From the NCBI GenBank assembly GCA_914767715.1, contig OU612065.1:40794001-40858000 (forward strand): 64,000 nucleotides of DNA, given 5' to 3'. The position numbers were made by a program, and so were the translations under genes. Positions within the stretch are counted from its first letter, which is position 1; each line of letters opens with the position of its first letter. A model generated the notes under the pieces. That model saw only the letters and a list, made by a program, of their open reading frames with translations, made no database searches and was not told the origin of the DNA. Positions 10,201 to 22,300 of this stretch are shown here, piece by piece. Source of the DNA: Membranipora membranacea. Its lineage: Eukaryota; Bryozoa; Gymnolaemata; Cheilostomatida; Membraniporidae.

Positions 10201-12724
10201 CATGAACGTTCAATTTGCATCATGTCAACACTATTTGGATAGCTAGGCCTATTATTTGTTGACTTTTATATGAATATATATCATTTTATTACTATTTATC
10301 TCACCCAGGTTTGTTGCAAATTGACTCGATAATTTCACAGTAGTTTATATAATATTTTTCTTAATTTCCAGGAGCCACAATAATGCAGTGATAAAGGAAA
10401 CAGCCATAAGATATCTAGAGATGTTGGGAGAGGATTGCCAACAAAACAGAACACAGCAGGACCGATCAAAATACATTGCGGTGTGTAATGAGGCTGTCAA
10501 TGTGTGATGTGGTATCATCTATCAGGCTGTCAATGTGTGATGTGGTATCATCTATCAGGCTGTCAATGTGTGATGTGGTATCATCTATCAGGCTGTCAAT
10601 GTGTGATGTGGTATCATCTATCAGGCTGTCAATGTGTGATGTGGTATCATCAGGCTGTCAATGTGTGATGTGGTATCATCAGGCTGTCAATGTGTGATGT
10701 GGTATCATCTATCAGGCTGTCAATGTGTGATGTGGTATCATCTATCAGGCTGTCAATGTGTGATGTGGTATCATCTATCAGGCTGTCAATGTGTGATGTG
10801 GTATCATCAGGCTGTCAATGTGTGATGTGGTATCATCTATCAGGCTGTCAATGTGTGATGTGGTATCATCAGGCTGTCAATGTGTGATGTGGTATCATCA
10901 GGCTGTCAATGTGTGATGTGGTATCATCAGGCTGTCAATGTGTGATGTGGTATCATCAGGCTGTCAATGTGTGATGTGGTATCATCTATACCAAAAATTG
11001 ATCAGCGATTTATCTATTAGTATTTCCTTGAATTCTACTATCTAATGCTGCCTAACTCCCCACCTGACGTTCTTTGCTTTTTAACTAATTTGGAGTTTAC
11101 TCTTATGCAAGCGATGTAAGTATTGTTAGATCATTCAATATTAAATGTATATATATATATTTCATATTGAATAGGCACCATATATATATATCAACATACG
11201 ATAGTTGAGTAGTCGGCCTAAATGAAGAAAATAAATATTATGTGGAAATTCTTTATATATACAATTTTTTGAAAAAATACGGCAACAGTTGGGGGGGGGC
11301 TAAAAAATGCTAACGTAATCTATAAATGATCCTGGAAATGCGACAGACAGTATGACTTCACAGACGTGAACTATTCCTACGAGTCTGTAAAATATCTCAC
11401 AGACTTCTATTTTTCCCATCACTTCTTTTATTAACTGTTCCCACTGATAGATACAAATTCATACCAGAAAACAGCTGACAACATCGATATATGTGTATGT
11501 TCTGCAAAATTCTGCGGCGGGTTTACCCAGTTGTAGTGTTTGTATATGTTTGTATATGTTTGTATATGTTTGTATATGTTTGTATATGTTTGTATATGTT
11601 TGGTTAAGGTGCAAAACAAAACAAAAGTCTAAACTATAGATGTAACAACTAACTTATCTTTATGAAGTACATTGATCAAATTACGAAGCGTAGTAAAGCA
11701 GCAATTGTTTTTACGTTCTTGTTTGAAGCTTAAAGGACTTGGTGAGATACTATGCTACCCTGGTGCATTGTGGGATACAGATATGATGGCCTGTCCTAAC
11801 AGAGCACCGACTCTTCTCTCAGCAGATAGTAAGGAGATGGCTATCATATATCTGACAGCTGTTAGACAGGTGGGAGGTGATCCTGTTGAGTTTATCTGCA
11901 GACCTGGAGCTAATCAGATGACGGTATTACACAAGGCTGTGGTGAAGAATCAGTTAGACTTGATAGAATATCTTACTACAGATATTGACAACGAGATCAC
12001 ACAACGCCTCATACCCTCACAGGATAGTAAAGGTAATATAGCCCTTCACTACGCTACGGAAAGAACAGCCATCAGATACCTGCTCAGGTGGCATACAGAT
12101 GAATTATCTGAGTGTACTAACAAAGCCGGAGAGAGTGTACTGCATACTGCTGTTAAATCTGGAGATATATCTGTAATCAGAGAGCTCGTAACCTCACTAC
12201 CGAGTCAGCGACTTAACTCACTTCTTATGATGACTGATGATGAGGGTAATACAGTATTACACTTGGCAGTGCGTAGATCTATGATGAATTTACTACTGAG
12301 AGAGATAAATCAGGAGAATCTCTCAGAGTTTGTCTGTACATCAAACCGCCGAGGGGATACAGCGCTGCATGTTGTACAGAATGTAGGATGTGTGGAGCTG
12401 CTCCTGTCCTCTCTGACTGATATGGCTGTGAGAGATGAGTACATTCTGGTCTGTAATAAGGACGGAGATACAGCTTTACATCAGGCTAGGTGGAGCTCGA
12501 TAGCTGAGGCCCTAGTCAAGGGGATAAGACCTGATAGGCGTAACCAACTACTCACACATGTGAACGAGAGAGGCGAGACAGCTCAGCAGGCTGTCAGTAG
12601 AAGGGATCGACCATCTGTACAAAAATACCTTGTAAGAGCCTGTTGTTCTGCACCGCAACCCGCCGGACACAAAGTGTGTCTGCCAGTAGAAGGAATCGAC
12701 CCTCTGTACAGAAATACCTTGTGA
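7210..12724 (+). CDS. ankyrin-repeat protein, six coding exons
   Basis: Inferred coding exons: 7210-7266, 7348-8603, 8844-8928, 9198-10159, 10372-10480 and 11729-12724. Phases agree throughout and total 1155 codons including the stop. The open frames at 8607 and 10163 end only because the reading runs into intron donors (AT|GTAGGT and AA|GTGAAC). Long exons encode many ankyrin repeats with the GNTALHxA core (for example DGNTALHVA, DSGNTALHYA, DEGNTVLHLA) and a recurring R-x-EYI motif between them. Short exons of 28-36 codons link the ankyrin blocks. The role is probably protein binding; no enzymatic domain, signal peptide or membrane segment is clear. The first junction (7266/7348) is weak, and codons about 7390-7500 read better in another frame, so the N-terminus may be wrong. 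The C-terminus falls in an 89-bp tandem repeat. Three separate paralogous genes are the alternative. Confidence 0.75.
10494..10986. repeat. 33/29-bp minisatellite, 16 copies
   Basis: Sixteen head-to-tail copies start with CTGTCAATGTGTGATG. Long units are 33 bp and short units lack 4 bp (29 bp). The array starts about 13 nt after the inferred donor of the ankyrin exon ending at 10480 and lies wholly in that intron. Open frames across it are artefacts of a stop-free repeat. Confidence 0.97.
11537..11601. repeat. 10-bp tandem repeat, about 6 copies
   Basis: A TTTGTATATG unit is repeated about six times inside the last intron of the ankyrin gene, some 130 bp before the inferred acceptor at 11728. 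Confidence 0.95.
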
Positions 12725-12950
12725 GAGCCTGCTGTTCTGCACCGCAACCCGCCGGACACAAAGTGTGTCTGCCAGTAGAAGGAATCGACCATCTGTACTG
12801 AAATATCTTGTAAGAACCTGTTGTTCTGCACCGCAATCCGCCGGACACAAAGTGTGTCTGCCAGTAGAAGAGATCGACCATCCGTAAAGATATACCTTGT
12901 AAGAGCCTGTTGTTCTGCACCGCAACCCACCGGACACAAAGTGTGTAGAT
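12595..12950. repeat. 89-bp minisatellite over the ankyrin gene 3' end, 4 copies
   Basis: Four near-identical copies begin at 12595, 12684, 12773 and 12862. The first and part of the second are coding. Because 89 is not a multiple of 3, each copy is read in a new frame, and the stop at 12722-12724 falls in copy two. Minus-strand frames of 108-149 codons here are by-products of the repeat. Confidence 0.97.
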
Positions 12951-14602
12951 GTCAATCCATCTGAAACGACTGACAAACCACTTAATCTGTCCACCATTCT
13001 TTTAGTATGATTAAGATAAAATGACTTTCTACAACAATTTATTGTTTTCTACTCAATTTCACTCATCTTTGCATTTGTCAAATTGATTGAAACTCAAATG
13101 TTCTTGTTCAGATTGTGTAAGTGTTATGTTACAACCATAATTATATTAACAATGAACCTTTATTATGACAATTTTTTGTGATTGTCTTCCCTCTTGCCAT
13201 GTGAGTATAACTCATCTCACTGAAGGATAAGCATGCACCATAGACTCAATAATATTATTATTATTAATTATTATTAAGTCTATGTCCAGCAAATGCAGAC
13301 AACTAGGTCTCTCCAAGCTAATAATTCTTTCATGTCATGTCTATCAATGCTCAGTCAACTGATTTTATGGTTTGAAATCCGGGCATAGGATCACAAGGGC
13401 GTATGATAATACAGTGTAAATAGACGTTGATAATGGCTTACTTTGGCCAACAACAACAACAACAAGGGTTTAGTTTTGTAGCAAAATGGATGCTCTAATC
13501 ATTCAAATGTTGGTGCAGAGACAACTAAAAAGTTAAATAGATTAGCAATCATTGCAAATGGCAAGTTAACACTGCCCAGAATCATTAATTCTTCTTTTAT
13601 CACCATCAATGTTCAATAACCCACCATCTGGCATCTGATACTGAAGTGTCTGTTATTTGGTTTCTATACCTCCTCTCTGATGACTGCTGCATGATATTAG
13701 GTTTTGTCCTGCTGAGAATTCTGGGATGATATCAGTGATAACTTACCCTCTCTAGTTATCTATATTGTTCTACTTGATGTAGGTGGTTGATCTCACAGTA
13801 CAGTATAATCATCATGCATACTCTTCTATAGGAAACTAAATATAAACTTTGAGACATTCAGTTCATAGAGATCTATTGACTGCCGCAAAACCATAAATTC
13901 ATCAGTATAGTATTTCATTCGCACTCATTAGTTTCACACAACCAAACAGGTTTCATTGACAAGCCCAAAAATAAGAAGTCAAGCCATTTATATAGAGCAG
14001 CTTTGAAGCTATAAGACGTAATGAAAATAAATACTACAATATTAAATGATAGAATTCTACTAGGATATCATTAGGGAGTTTTGCTACTACTTCAGTGTTT
14101 CACTTTCAGATCCAAACTGATCTCTCAAATCCAGATCAATTGTCCCTACATTATAAGTGAGGTCATCTCCTTAGTCTGGGATAATCAGCATGATACACAA
14201 CCTATAAATATACCTGGTATGTGTACTATGTATACTTTGTATACATGGTACAATGTACACTGACATATCAAACTACCAATCATCAAATGTGGAAATTAAA
14301 TTGCAACAAAAATAGCGCAAAGCAAGAGAAAGCAAGTTCATTACTTTAGTAGCTGCGTGAAACTGGTGTCTAAAAAAATGCACACCAAAACTTGTCTCTA
14401 TATTATATCGTTCCCTGCCTACATCATCATGACTCCCAAAAATAATGTATACGCTGCAGAGTAAACTGGTCATTGGGCGGCCATAATATACAGATAATAT
14501 TCAGATAAGCATACAGTAAGGAGAATATAGTGTAGGATATAAAGTATTAGATTTGACTAAGAGCTGAGGCTGAGAAGTTTATGTTATGAGTTACGTGACG
14601 TC
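12951..14602. other. intergenic, convergent genes, no gene seen
   Basis: This is AT-rich unique sequence between the ankyrin gene (+) and UBE2S (-). Short frames at 14081-14263 and 14273-14473 show no family resemblance and no splice logic. Simple runs near 13245-13275 (ATT-rich) and 13447-13464 (CAA) are the only features. Confidence 0.5.
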
Positions 14603-17600
14603 CTACAATCTCTTTAGTTGCTTCTTTTTATCGTTTTTCTTCTTTGTTGTTGCTTTGATGTCTAGAGCTGCTTTTTTGACTTGAGTAGGATCATCACATT
14701 GCATATCTTTTCTAGTTCTATAAGAAGATATAAATGTGTGGATACAGACAGGATACAGATAGGGCGCTTACAGTAGTTGATACAGACAGGGGGCTTACAG
14801 TAGTGGATACAGGCAGGGCTTACAGTCGTGGATACAGACAGGGGGCTTACAATGGTGGATACAGACGAGGGGCTAACAGTAGTGGATACAGACTGGGCTT
14901 ACAGTAGTGGATACAGGCAGGGGTTACAGTAGTGGATACAGGCAGAGGGCTTACAGTAGTGAGTACAGGAAGGGGGCTTACAGTAGTGGATACAGGAAGG
15001 GGACTTACAGTAGTGGATACAGGCAGGGGCCTTACAGTAGTGGATACAGGCAGGGCTTACAGTAGTGGATATAGACAGGGGGCTTACAGTAGTGGATCAG
15101 GAAGGGGGCTCACAGTAGTGGATACAGGCAGGGCTTACAGTACTGGATATAGACAGGGGGCTTACAGTAGTGGATATAGACAGGGGGCTTACAGTAATGG
15201 ATCGGGAAGGGGACTCACAGTAGTGGATATAGACAGGGGGCTTACAGTAGTGGATACAGGAAGGGGGCTTAAAGTAGTGGATACAGGCAGGGCTCACAGT
15301 AGTGGATACAGACAGGGGGCTTACAGCAGATATCATTATTAGTTCTGAGGGTCAGAGTTGACACATGATCCAAATAACAGATATCATGAGGATGAATGGC
15401 TATTTCTGAGACAAGATGTGATGAGAATTCTCAACTTCGGACTCCTGTTAACGGTAGGTATTATATAACAGAGATGTACTTTAGATAAAAATTTCTAAGA
15501 GTGATTTGGACTAAATGAATAGTATTGGATATGATGAGGACTGTGAGTGAGACAGTGAGTGAGTGGGGTACTATAACTGTTAAGTATGAACTCATTTAGC
15601 TAACAGCTTCACTATACACGCAGTATGAAAAACAATGTGTCAAACTAATATAACACTTGACTGCGAGTAAAGCACTGTATTTTGACTTACTTTGAGGGCC
15701 TAGCGTGTATTTCTGTGTGTAGTTTAGCACGACTGCAAAAATCATCATAATGCTCAAGTAATAGTTTTCCCGCTTCTTCGTTCAGTGCTGATTCAGGGTT
15801 TGGGTGTATCAATAAACATTTAATCACCTACAATGTAAGAGAAATTTACTCTGTTATTATAATGAGTATAGATAACCTCTAAGAGATGGAATCTAATCCT
15901 CAGCTCAGCAACCTGTATCAAAACTTTTTGAAGTCATAAATTGAAGTGTTGGTCAATTTCAAAAATTGGATACATTGTTGTATGTCTGTCTGTATGTCTG
16001 TCTGTATGTCTGTCTGTATGTCTGTCTGTATGTCTGTTTGGCAGAACTCATCAATATCGTTTGACCAGGTATCATTTGGTTTTGTCTTCTATAACAACAT
16101 TGTAGCCATATAAGCCATATAGGCCGGGTGGCCGTCGGGCTCAGGCCAAAGGTCTGGGGGCTCAGACTATATAAGCCATATAAGCCTGTACGATATATAT
16201 ACAGGCTGTACGATATATATACAGGCTGTACGATATATATATACAGGCTGTACGATATATATACAGGCTGTACGATAAATATATACAGCCTGTACGATAT
16301 ATATATACAGGCTGTACGATATATATAAACAGGCTGTACGATATACATATACAGCCTGTACGATATATATACAGCCTGTACGATATATATATACAGGCTG
16401 TACGATATATATATACAGCCTGTACGATATATATATACAGCCTGTACGATATACATATACAGGCTGTACGATTTATATACAGGCTGTACGATATATATAT
16501 ACAGCCTGTACGATATATATACAGGCTGTACGATAAATATATACAGCCTGTCCGATATATATATACAGGCTGTACGATATATATATATACAGGCTGTACG
16601 ATATATATATACAGCCTGTAGGATATATATATATATACAGCCTGTACAAAATCATCCTCACCACCACCACTTGTCAGACATCCTTACCAAGTAGCACTTA
16701 CTATCCCACTGTGTTTGTTGTGATTGCACTTACTATCCCACTGTGTTTGTTGTGATTGCACTTACTATCCCACTGTGTTTGTTGTGATTACACTTACTAT
16801 CCCACTGTGTTTGTTGTGATTACACTTACTATCCCACTGTGTTTGTTGTGATTACACTTACTATCCCACTGTGTTTGTTGTGATTGCACTTACTATCCCA
16901 CTGTGTTTGTTGTGATTGCACTTACTATCCCACTGTGTTTGTTGTGATTACACTTACCATCCCACTGTGTTTGTTGTGATTACACTTACTATCCCACTGT
17001 ATTTGTTGTGATTGCACTTACTATCCCACTGTGTTTGTTGTGATTGCACTTACTATCCCACTGTGTCTGTTGTGATTGCACTTACTATCCCACTGTGTTT
17101 GTTGTGATTGCACTTACTATCCCACTGTGTTTGTTGTGATTGCACTTACTATCCCACTGTGTTTGTTGTGATTGCACTTACTATCCCACTGTGTTTGTTG
17201 TGATTACACTTACTATCCCACTGTGTTTGTTGTGATTACACTTACCAGTAATACGTGTTTGATTCCTAGCTTAGGGTTCCAGTCTTTTTTGAGTGTATTG
17301 ACGCATATCTCTCCATTACTGGCTACGTTAGGATGGAATATTTTGGTAATGAAGAAACCTTTAGGTGGCTCAGCAGGGAAGGACTTCCCCAACACTAGTT
17401 TCATATGAAAAGAGCCTCCAGCGAAGGGAGTACCGGCTAAAATAGATCATAGATCACACATTACACTATTATACTCTGATACTTGTGTACTCAGAGACCA
17501 TGTGATGTATATCTCAGTCTGTGGTACCAGAAATAGATTGGGCCTACCAGGCATTCAGATACAGACTATCTGTGACATATCTTTCATTTTTAAATCTACT

Positions 17601-17882
17601 AACACAAATTGGATAACTCCAGTACCTCTATTATGGTTATAAATTAAGGAAAGGACCTAGAAAGCCGTGTACGCCCATCATCTCCCTATAGGCTAAGTTT
17701 TACACTAGAAGCTTCTCTGTTAGGAGGAGATAATTACCGGGTCCGTCGATAAATGCCTGTATATCAGTGATATCCTCCTCGTTAGTTATGACTCTGATAC
17801 CCTCCGGAGCGTTAGTGACCAGCTCAGCCAGCTCTTTAGATACTCCTCTTATCACCTGAGGTGACAGGTTCTCTACGTTACT
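14603..17882 (-). CDS. UBE2S: ubiquitin-conjugating enzyme E2 S
   Basis: UBE2S extends K11-linked ubiquitin chains on anaphase-promoting complex substrates. Exons on the minus strand: 17738-17882 ([14 protein letters not shown]...), 17246-17436 (AGTPFAGG...KHVLL), 15691-15827 ([20 protein letters not shown]...) and 14603-14717 (C-terminal tail). All four phases join correctly, giving about 196 residues against 222 in human. The active-site Cys is present in [13 protein letters not shown]. The tail is Lys-rich and ends QLKRL, matching the terminal Leu-Arg-Arg-Leu-type motif that docks on the APC/C. The initiator exon is not certain: an ATG at 18747-18749 followed at once by GTATGA would give M-SNVENL in phase, as in other animals. 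Introns are packed with minisatellites. The gene is divergent from ARL6IP1. Confidence 0.93.
14747..15335. repeat. about 27-bp minisatellite in UBE2S intron
   Basis: About 21 imperfect copies of a unit near TTACAGTAGTGGATACAGG, varying by small indels, occupy most of the last UBE2S intron (14718-15690). The array begins about 30 bp from the acceptor of the C-terminal exon. Frames of 136 and 79 codons here are repeat artefacts. Confidence 0.95.
15974..16035. repeat. 12-bp tandem repeat (TGTATGTCTGTC)
   Basis: About five perfect copies of a 12-bp unit, itself built from TGTA and TGTC tetramers, lie in the UBE2S intron between 15828 and 17245. Confidence 0.95.
16183..16648. repeat. about 22-bp palindromic minisatellite, some 21 copies
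   Basis: Each unit contains an 11-bp palindrome TACAG-S-CTGTA whose centre base is G or C, then CG and an ATATATA spacer of variable length. G- and C-centred copies are mixed along the array, so the array reads almost the same on both strands. It lies in the UBE2S intron between 15828 and 17245. Confidence 0.95.
16696..17245. repeat. 32-bp minisatellite abutting the UBE2S 5' splice site
   Basis: Seventeen copies of a 32-bp unit run right up to the exon boundary at 17246. On the coding (minus) strand the unit begins GTAAGTGTAATCAC or GTAAGTGCAATCAC, so each copy repeats the first bases of the intron, including a consensus donor. Copies differ mainly by G/A at one position. Confidence 0.97.
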
Positions 17883-17937
17883 CTGTAATATAACATCACA
17901 TAACGTCACATCACATAACGTAACAAACACCATAACT

Positions 17938-18047
17938 TACAAAGAGTCACTCTCGTACAGTTATAGGTACAAAGAGTCACTTGTACAGTTATAGGTACAA
18001 AGAGTCACTGGTACACTTATAGGTACAAGGAGTCACTCGTACAGTTA
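17938..18047. repeat. about 28-bp tandem repeat, 4 copies
   Basis: Four copies of a unit near TTATAGGTACAAAGAGTCAC lie in the UBE2S region, about 55 bp upstream (minus strand) of the acceptor for the exon ending at 17882. Confidence 0.9.
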
Positions 18048-19386
18048 TACTAGAACATAACAAGTGCATATCTCAACAGAGCAAGAACGCTGACATCAGA
18101 TACCTGTTATCAAGAAAAGCAATTTGTAAGAAAAAGTTGGATGACTGTTGGTGAGTACTGGTTCCATAGTCCTGAAGGTGTATGTAAAATTAAGAGCATC
18201 ACAGAATCTGGGTGTCTGCCTCAGCATGCTCATGTCGGCACACCATTAACTATCAACTAAGCCTACTCATAAACCTGAACAAGTACGCCCTACAGTGTAA
18301 TATAACCGACAATATATACTTGGGTGACCTTTTCACATTCACCGTATTGACTGACCGTAGACATGCTGAAGTAACAAAACTAAACTGCTTTGTTGAAATC
18401 TGTCAGTTTCCCTCAACAATAATCTCTCGTTCTCTCAGAGTTTCCTCGCCTGAAATAATTTTAAATTTGGCTACAAATAAATATATGCTGAAGTACTAAC
18501 TATGCAACAATATTGATGGACTTCTCTATGTCTATGTGCTTAACATTATCATTATTATAACAAACTAATACACAGGCCCACTGCAGCTAATTTGAGCAAG
18601 TAAGTAAAGTCCCGTCCAGTGGTCTCAACCATTGCAGGCCCTAGCTAGCCTAGGACAAGGTGTAATAAATATGAAAAACTCAACTACTACTCCCTACTAC
18701 TAAAAGTTTGACTGTCTATTCTACTAACTACCTAACACTATCATACCATGAAGTATCATCATATACTGTGAGCACGGAGTTACTCCTTTAATTGATGATT
18801 GATGATGATAGGGATAGGGTATAAATAAATAAAAAAATATATAAATAGTGATAAATAAATGTAATAATCATCAACAGAACAATCCTTATTTATTACTCAT
18901 TGATTGTGGTAAAGTAACATTTTTCTATGACATACATATACAGCTTTGCTGACCATAAAAAAGCTAAGAATTTTGTGTCACTGCTGGTCCAGATTCACAG
19001 CAAACCACAATTTCAAGGGTGATGCTTTGTGAGGAACTAGTTCAGTTTGAGTCTTCTCTAGATGGTTTGCCTCTGGAAATTCTTGAAACCGTTATATTGA
19101 ATACAAACAATATAAACCAATCATATTTATGCTTTCTTATTACAACATCCAATCACACGTCGCTTTTCAAGAATAAGACATTATTTAGCTGGCAATAATG
19201 TTATAGAAGACAGGTAAATTATTTGACGATATTATTATTTAGAGAGTTTTCAAGATAGTATTCGATACTCAGACATTAATTTAATTTGAGACGCAGAGAA
19301 AAATTCTGAAATAAATTAGACTTGCAATCCCCGAGTTAGTGTTTGTTTTGATAGGGAGAATATTTGTCAGCAATAAAACCAAAAGA
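18048..19386. promoter_or_regulatory. UBE2S-ARL6IP1 divergent intergenic region
   Basis: This holds the first UBE2S intron and 5' end (candidate ATG at 18747-18749, minus) and, from about 18750 to 19386, the shared upstream region of UBE2S and ARL6IP1. No TATA box stands out at either start. The short frame at 18212-18499 has no family resemblance. A promoter role is inferred from the head-to-head arrangement. Confidence 0.45.
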
Positions 19387-22300
19387 ATGGAGTCCGGAGA
19401 TAATGATGAAATAAGCACAACACAGCCAAACAATGTAAGTGAGGAAATCAATAATATTTTTGTTAAACAGCAAGCAATACCTCAGGAAACAATAGTAATC
19501 AAGACCAGTTTCTGGCTACCCAAATGGTGAAAAGACACACTTATTTATTTCATCACTTCACTCCATCTGGATGTAGGAGTGAATGAAGTAGGCATATAGG
19601 TCCATATGATGAGATAATGGTATATTGTTTCACCACTCTCTCTAGTCTCTTTGCTTTATTATTCCTAAGCCACTCTTGCATAATAAGATATTCACTAAGA
19701 GCAGTCGATTTTTTTAAGATCTTACTCTCCCCCACTTTGATTTATGTCAAGATTTTGCAGGCCTACATTTGGGACATTCCTGTCACTAAAAGGGGAGAGT
19801 AAGATGATTTTGGCAGCGATAGAAACTCCTCTCTATGATCATCTGATTCGTTAAACCAAATACAAAGAATTGATCGATATATTGAACACTACCTCTAATT
19901 CTATGTCTTAGTCTGCAAACACAAGACTACTGATACCTCATTCCTAATAATTATTTTAACTTGGAGAATCAGGTAATTTATTTCGATTGATTCAATTGCC
20001 ATTATGGGTACTTACTTACCAAAGCTGTGCATTTTAGACATCAGAGTTTGAGCGATTGACAAAAGCTTTGTCAGGCTGGAAAGAGTTACTCAATCTGATG
20101 CAGAATGTAATATTATGGAAGGAGAAACACTATGGTTACTGTATAGGAGGTGCTGTTACAGTATTATTCCTGTGAGTTGATGTGGATGATATTCAAACTA
20201 AAAGATGAATTCAATTAGAGTGGTTATATTATATAAGCTTTAATAAATTCAGAATTCGGTATCAATGAGTTCACTTTACTTTTACCGCCCGTTTGAGCTG
20301 TAATGGACTCCTTGACATGCAAAGGTGTATTAGTTGTGATATTGATATGTTTGTGTCGACCCTACAGATAAAGCTGACATAACAACAGAAGACTTCTCTG
20401 TATCTGGAGTGAGAGATGAGCTTATTTATATATAGTTTATTGTCTTACAGGTTTTGGTGGTGGATGAACGTCTCAGTTCTCACCACATTTGCTTGTATTA
20501 TGTTTATAATGCTGCTGGCTGATTACATTGTGCCTAGCTTCGGCTCTAAACTACTCAGAGGAAAGCCTTGGTAAGTACAATCTATCCATATGAATAAGTG
20601 TGATTATGAATACATGGAGCTCTAGACTTTATTTATAATCATTCTATTCACAGCTCGCTGACTGAGTACAGTATGAGTTCTTAAACATAATGTGTGCCTG
20701 AGGATGCAAACAGTGAGATTGTTCACGCGACCCTTATGTTTACACTGGTGTATAAGGCAGACGTTATCCATCTCCATTCACAGCTACAACTTACAGATTT
20801 TGACATGTGATGATTTTATATAAGTGACACTGCTCATACAGTTGATTGTCACACACTTGAACCTATACTTTACCAGCCTACTGTAACCTACATGTAATCT
20901 TACTGTATTAATCACACAGGGACGGAGAACAGGAGAGACAGTACAGATCTGTGTGTCAGCAGCTACTAGATCTGAGAAACTCAGCGTCAGCATCTCTCAC
21001 ATATCTCCTCAAATTTAAACAAGATAATCCTAAATCTGTAAGTGTCTAAACTAGGGAGGGTGAGATATACACCTCCTACCCACCCTGTCTAAACTTAGCA
21101 TCAGTCAGTATACAGTGTCTAAACTAGTGAGGGTGGGATATACACCTCCCACCTTCCCTGTCTAAACTTAGCATCAGTCAGTATACAGTGTCTAAACTAG
21201 TGAGGGTGGGATATACACCTCCTACCTTCCCTGTCTAAACTAAAAATCAGTCAGTATACAGTGTCTAAACTAGTGAGGGTGGGATATACACCTCCCACCT
21301 TCCCTGTCTAAACTTAGCATCAGTCAGTATACAGTGTCTAAACTAGTGAGGGTGGGATATACACCTCCTACATTCCCTGTCTAAACTAAGAATCAGTCAG
21401 TATACAGTGTCTAAACTAGTGAGGGTGGGATATACACCTCCCACCTTCCCCGTCTAAACTAAGAATCAGTCAGTATACAGTGTCTAAACTAGTGAGGGTG
21501 GGATATACACCTCCCACCTTCCCTGTCTAAACTTAGCATCAGTCAGTATACAGTGTCTAAACTAGTGAGGGTGGGATATACACCTCCCACCTTCCCCGTC
21601 TAAACTAAGAATCAGTTAGTATACAGTGTCTAAACTAGTGAGGGTGGCATATACACCTCCCACCTTCCCTGTCTAAACTTAGCATCAGTCAGTATACAGT
21701 GTCTAAACTAGTGAGGGTGGGATATACACCTCCCACCCTCCCTGTCTAAACTTAGCATCAGTCAGTATACAGTGTCTAAACTAGTGAGGGTGGGATATAC
21801 ACCTCCCACCCTCCCTGTCTAAACTAAGCATAAGTCAGTATACAGTGTATGACTTAGAGAGTATATAAGTGACTTATTCAACTGCCTTTGTGTGCTGCGG
21901 GTTTCCTGGGACTTTGTTGTTGTGACGTCACAACAACGATCAATGCAGTAGGATTTAAATTAATTTTTCTATTCTATAATTTCTCATTTATGAGTCTAGC
22001 TATGTTTTTTACTGATAGCTCACCCCTTCTGTCAGCTATCACAGGACTTCCATATTATAATATTGTCTGTTTATTTATACAGTACGCAGCATCTGTTTGC
22101 TCTGGTCTGTTCGTCCTTGGACTCATAGGCTACTGGTTCGACAACACATTTCTCTGCTATCTGTTCGGTAAGTTATTATGGAGTGATGGTAATTTCTCAT
22201 CGAGATCCTTTTTACTTTGATGGCCTGTAATATAGCAGGCCAATGATAGTAGCCTGTCTGTCATTATGATATGCTGAATATCCTGACCAATAGAATCCTT

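Noticed and set aside
10476-10887. Short Cys-rich repeat proteins
   Set aside because: The 33/29-bp minisatellite reads open because of unit length; no start context or homology.
10494-10986. CRISPR-like array
   Set aside because: Units are contiguous, without unique spacers, in a eukaryotic intron; it is a minisatellite.
12548-12997. Cys-rich minus-strand frames of 108-149 codons
   Set aside because: Antisense of the 89-bp repeat at the ankyrin gene 3' end; the three frames repeat each other.
14932-15342. 136-codon Gly/Thr-rich frame
   Set aside because: Minisatellite in a UBE2S intron.
17700-17933. UBE2S starting at the ATG at 17933
   Set aside because: The upstream codons ([14 protein letters not shown]) lie in the intron before a good acceptor; homology begins at SNVENL (17882).
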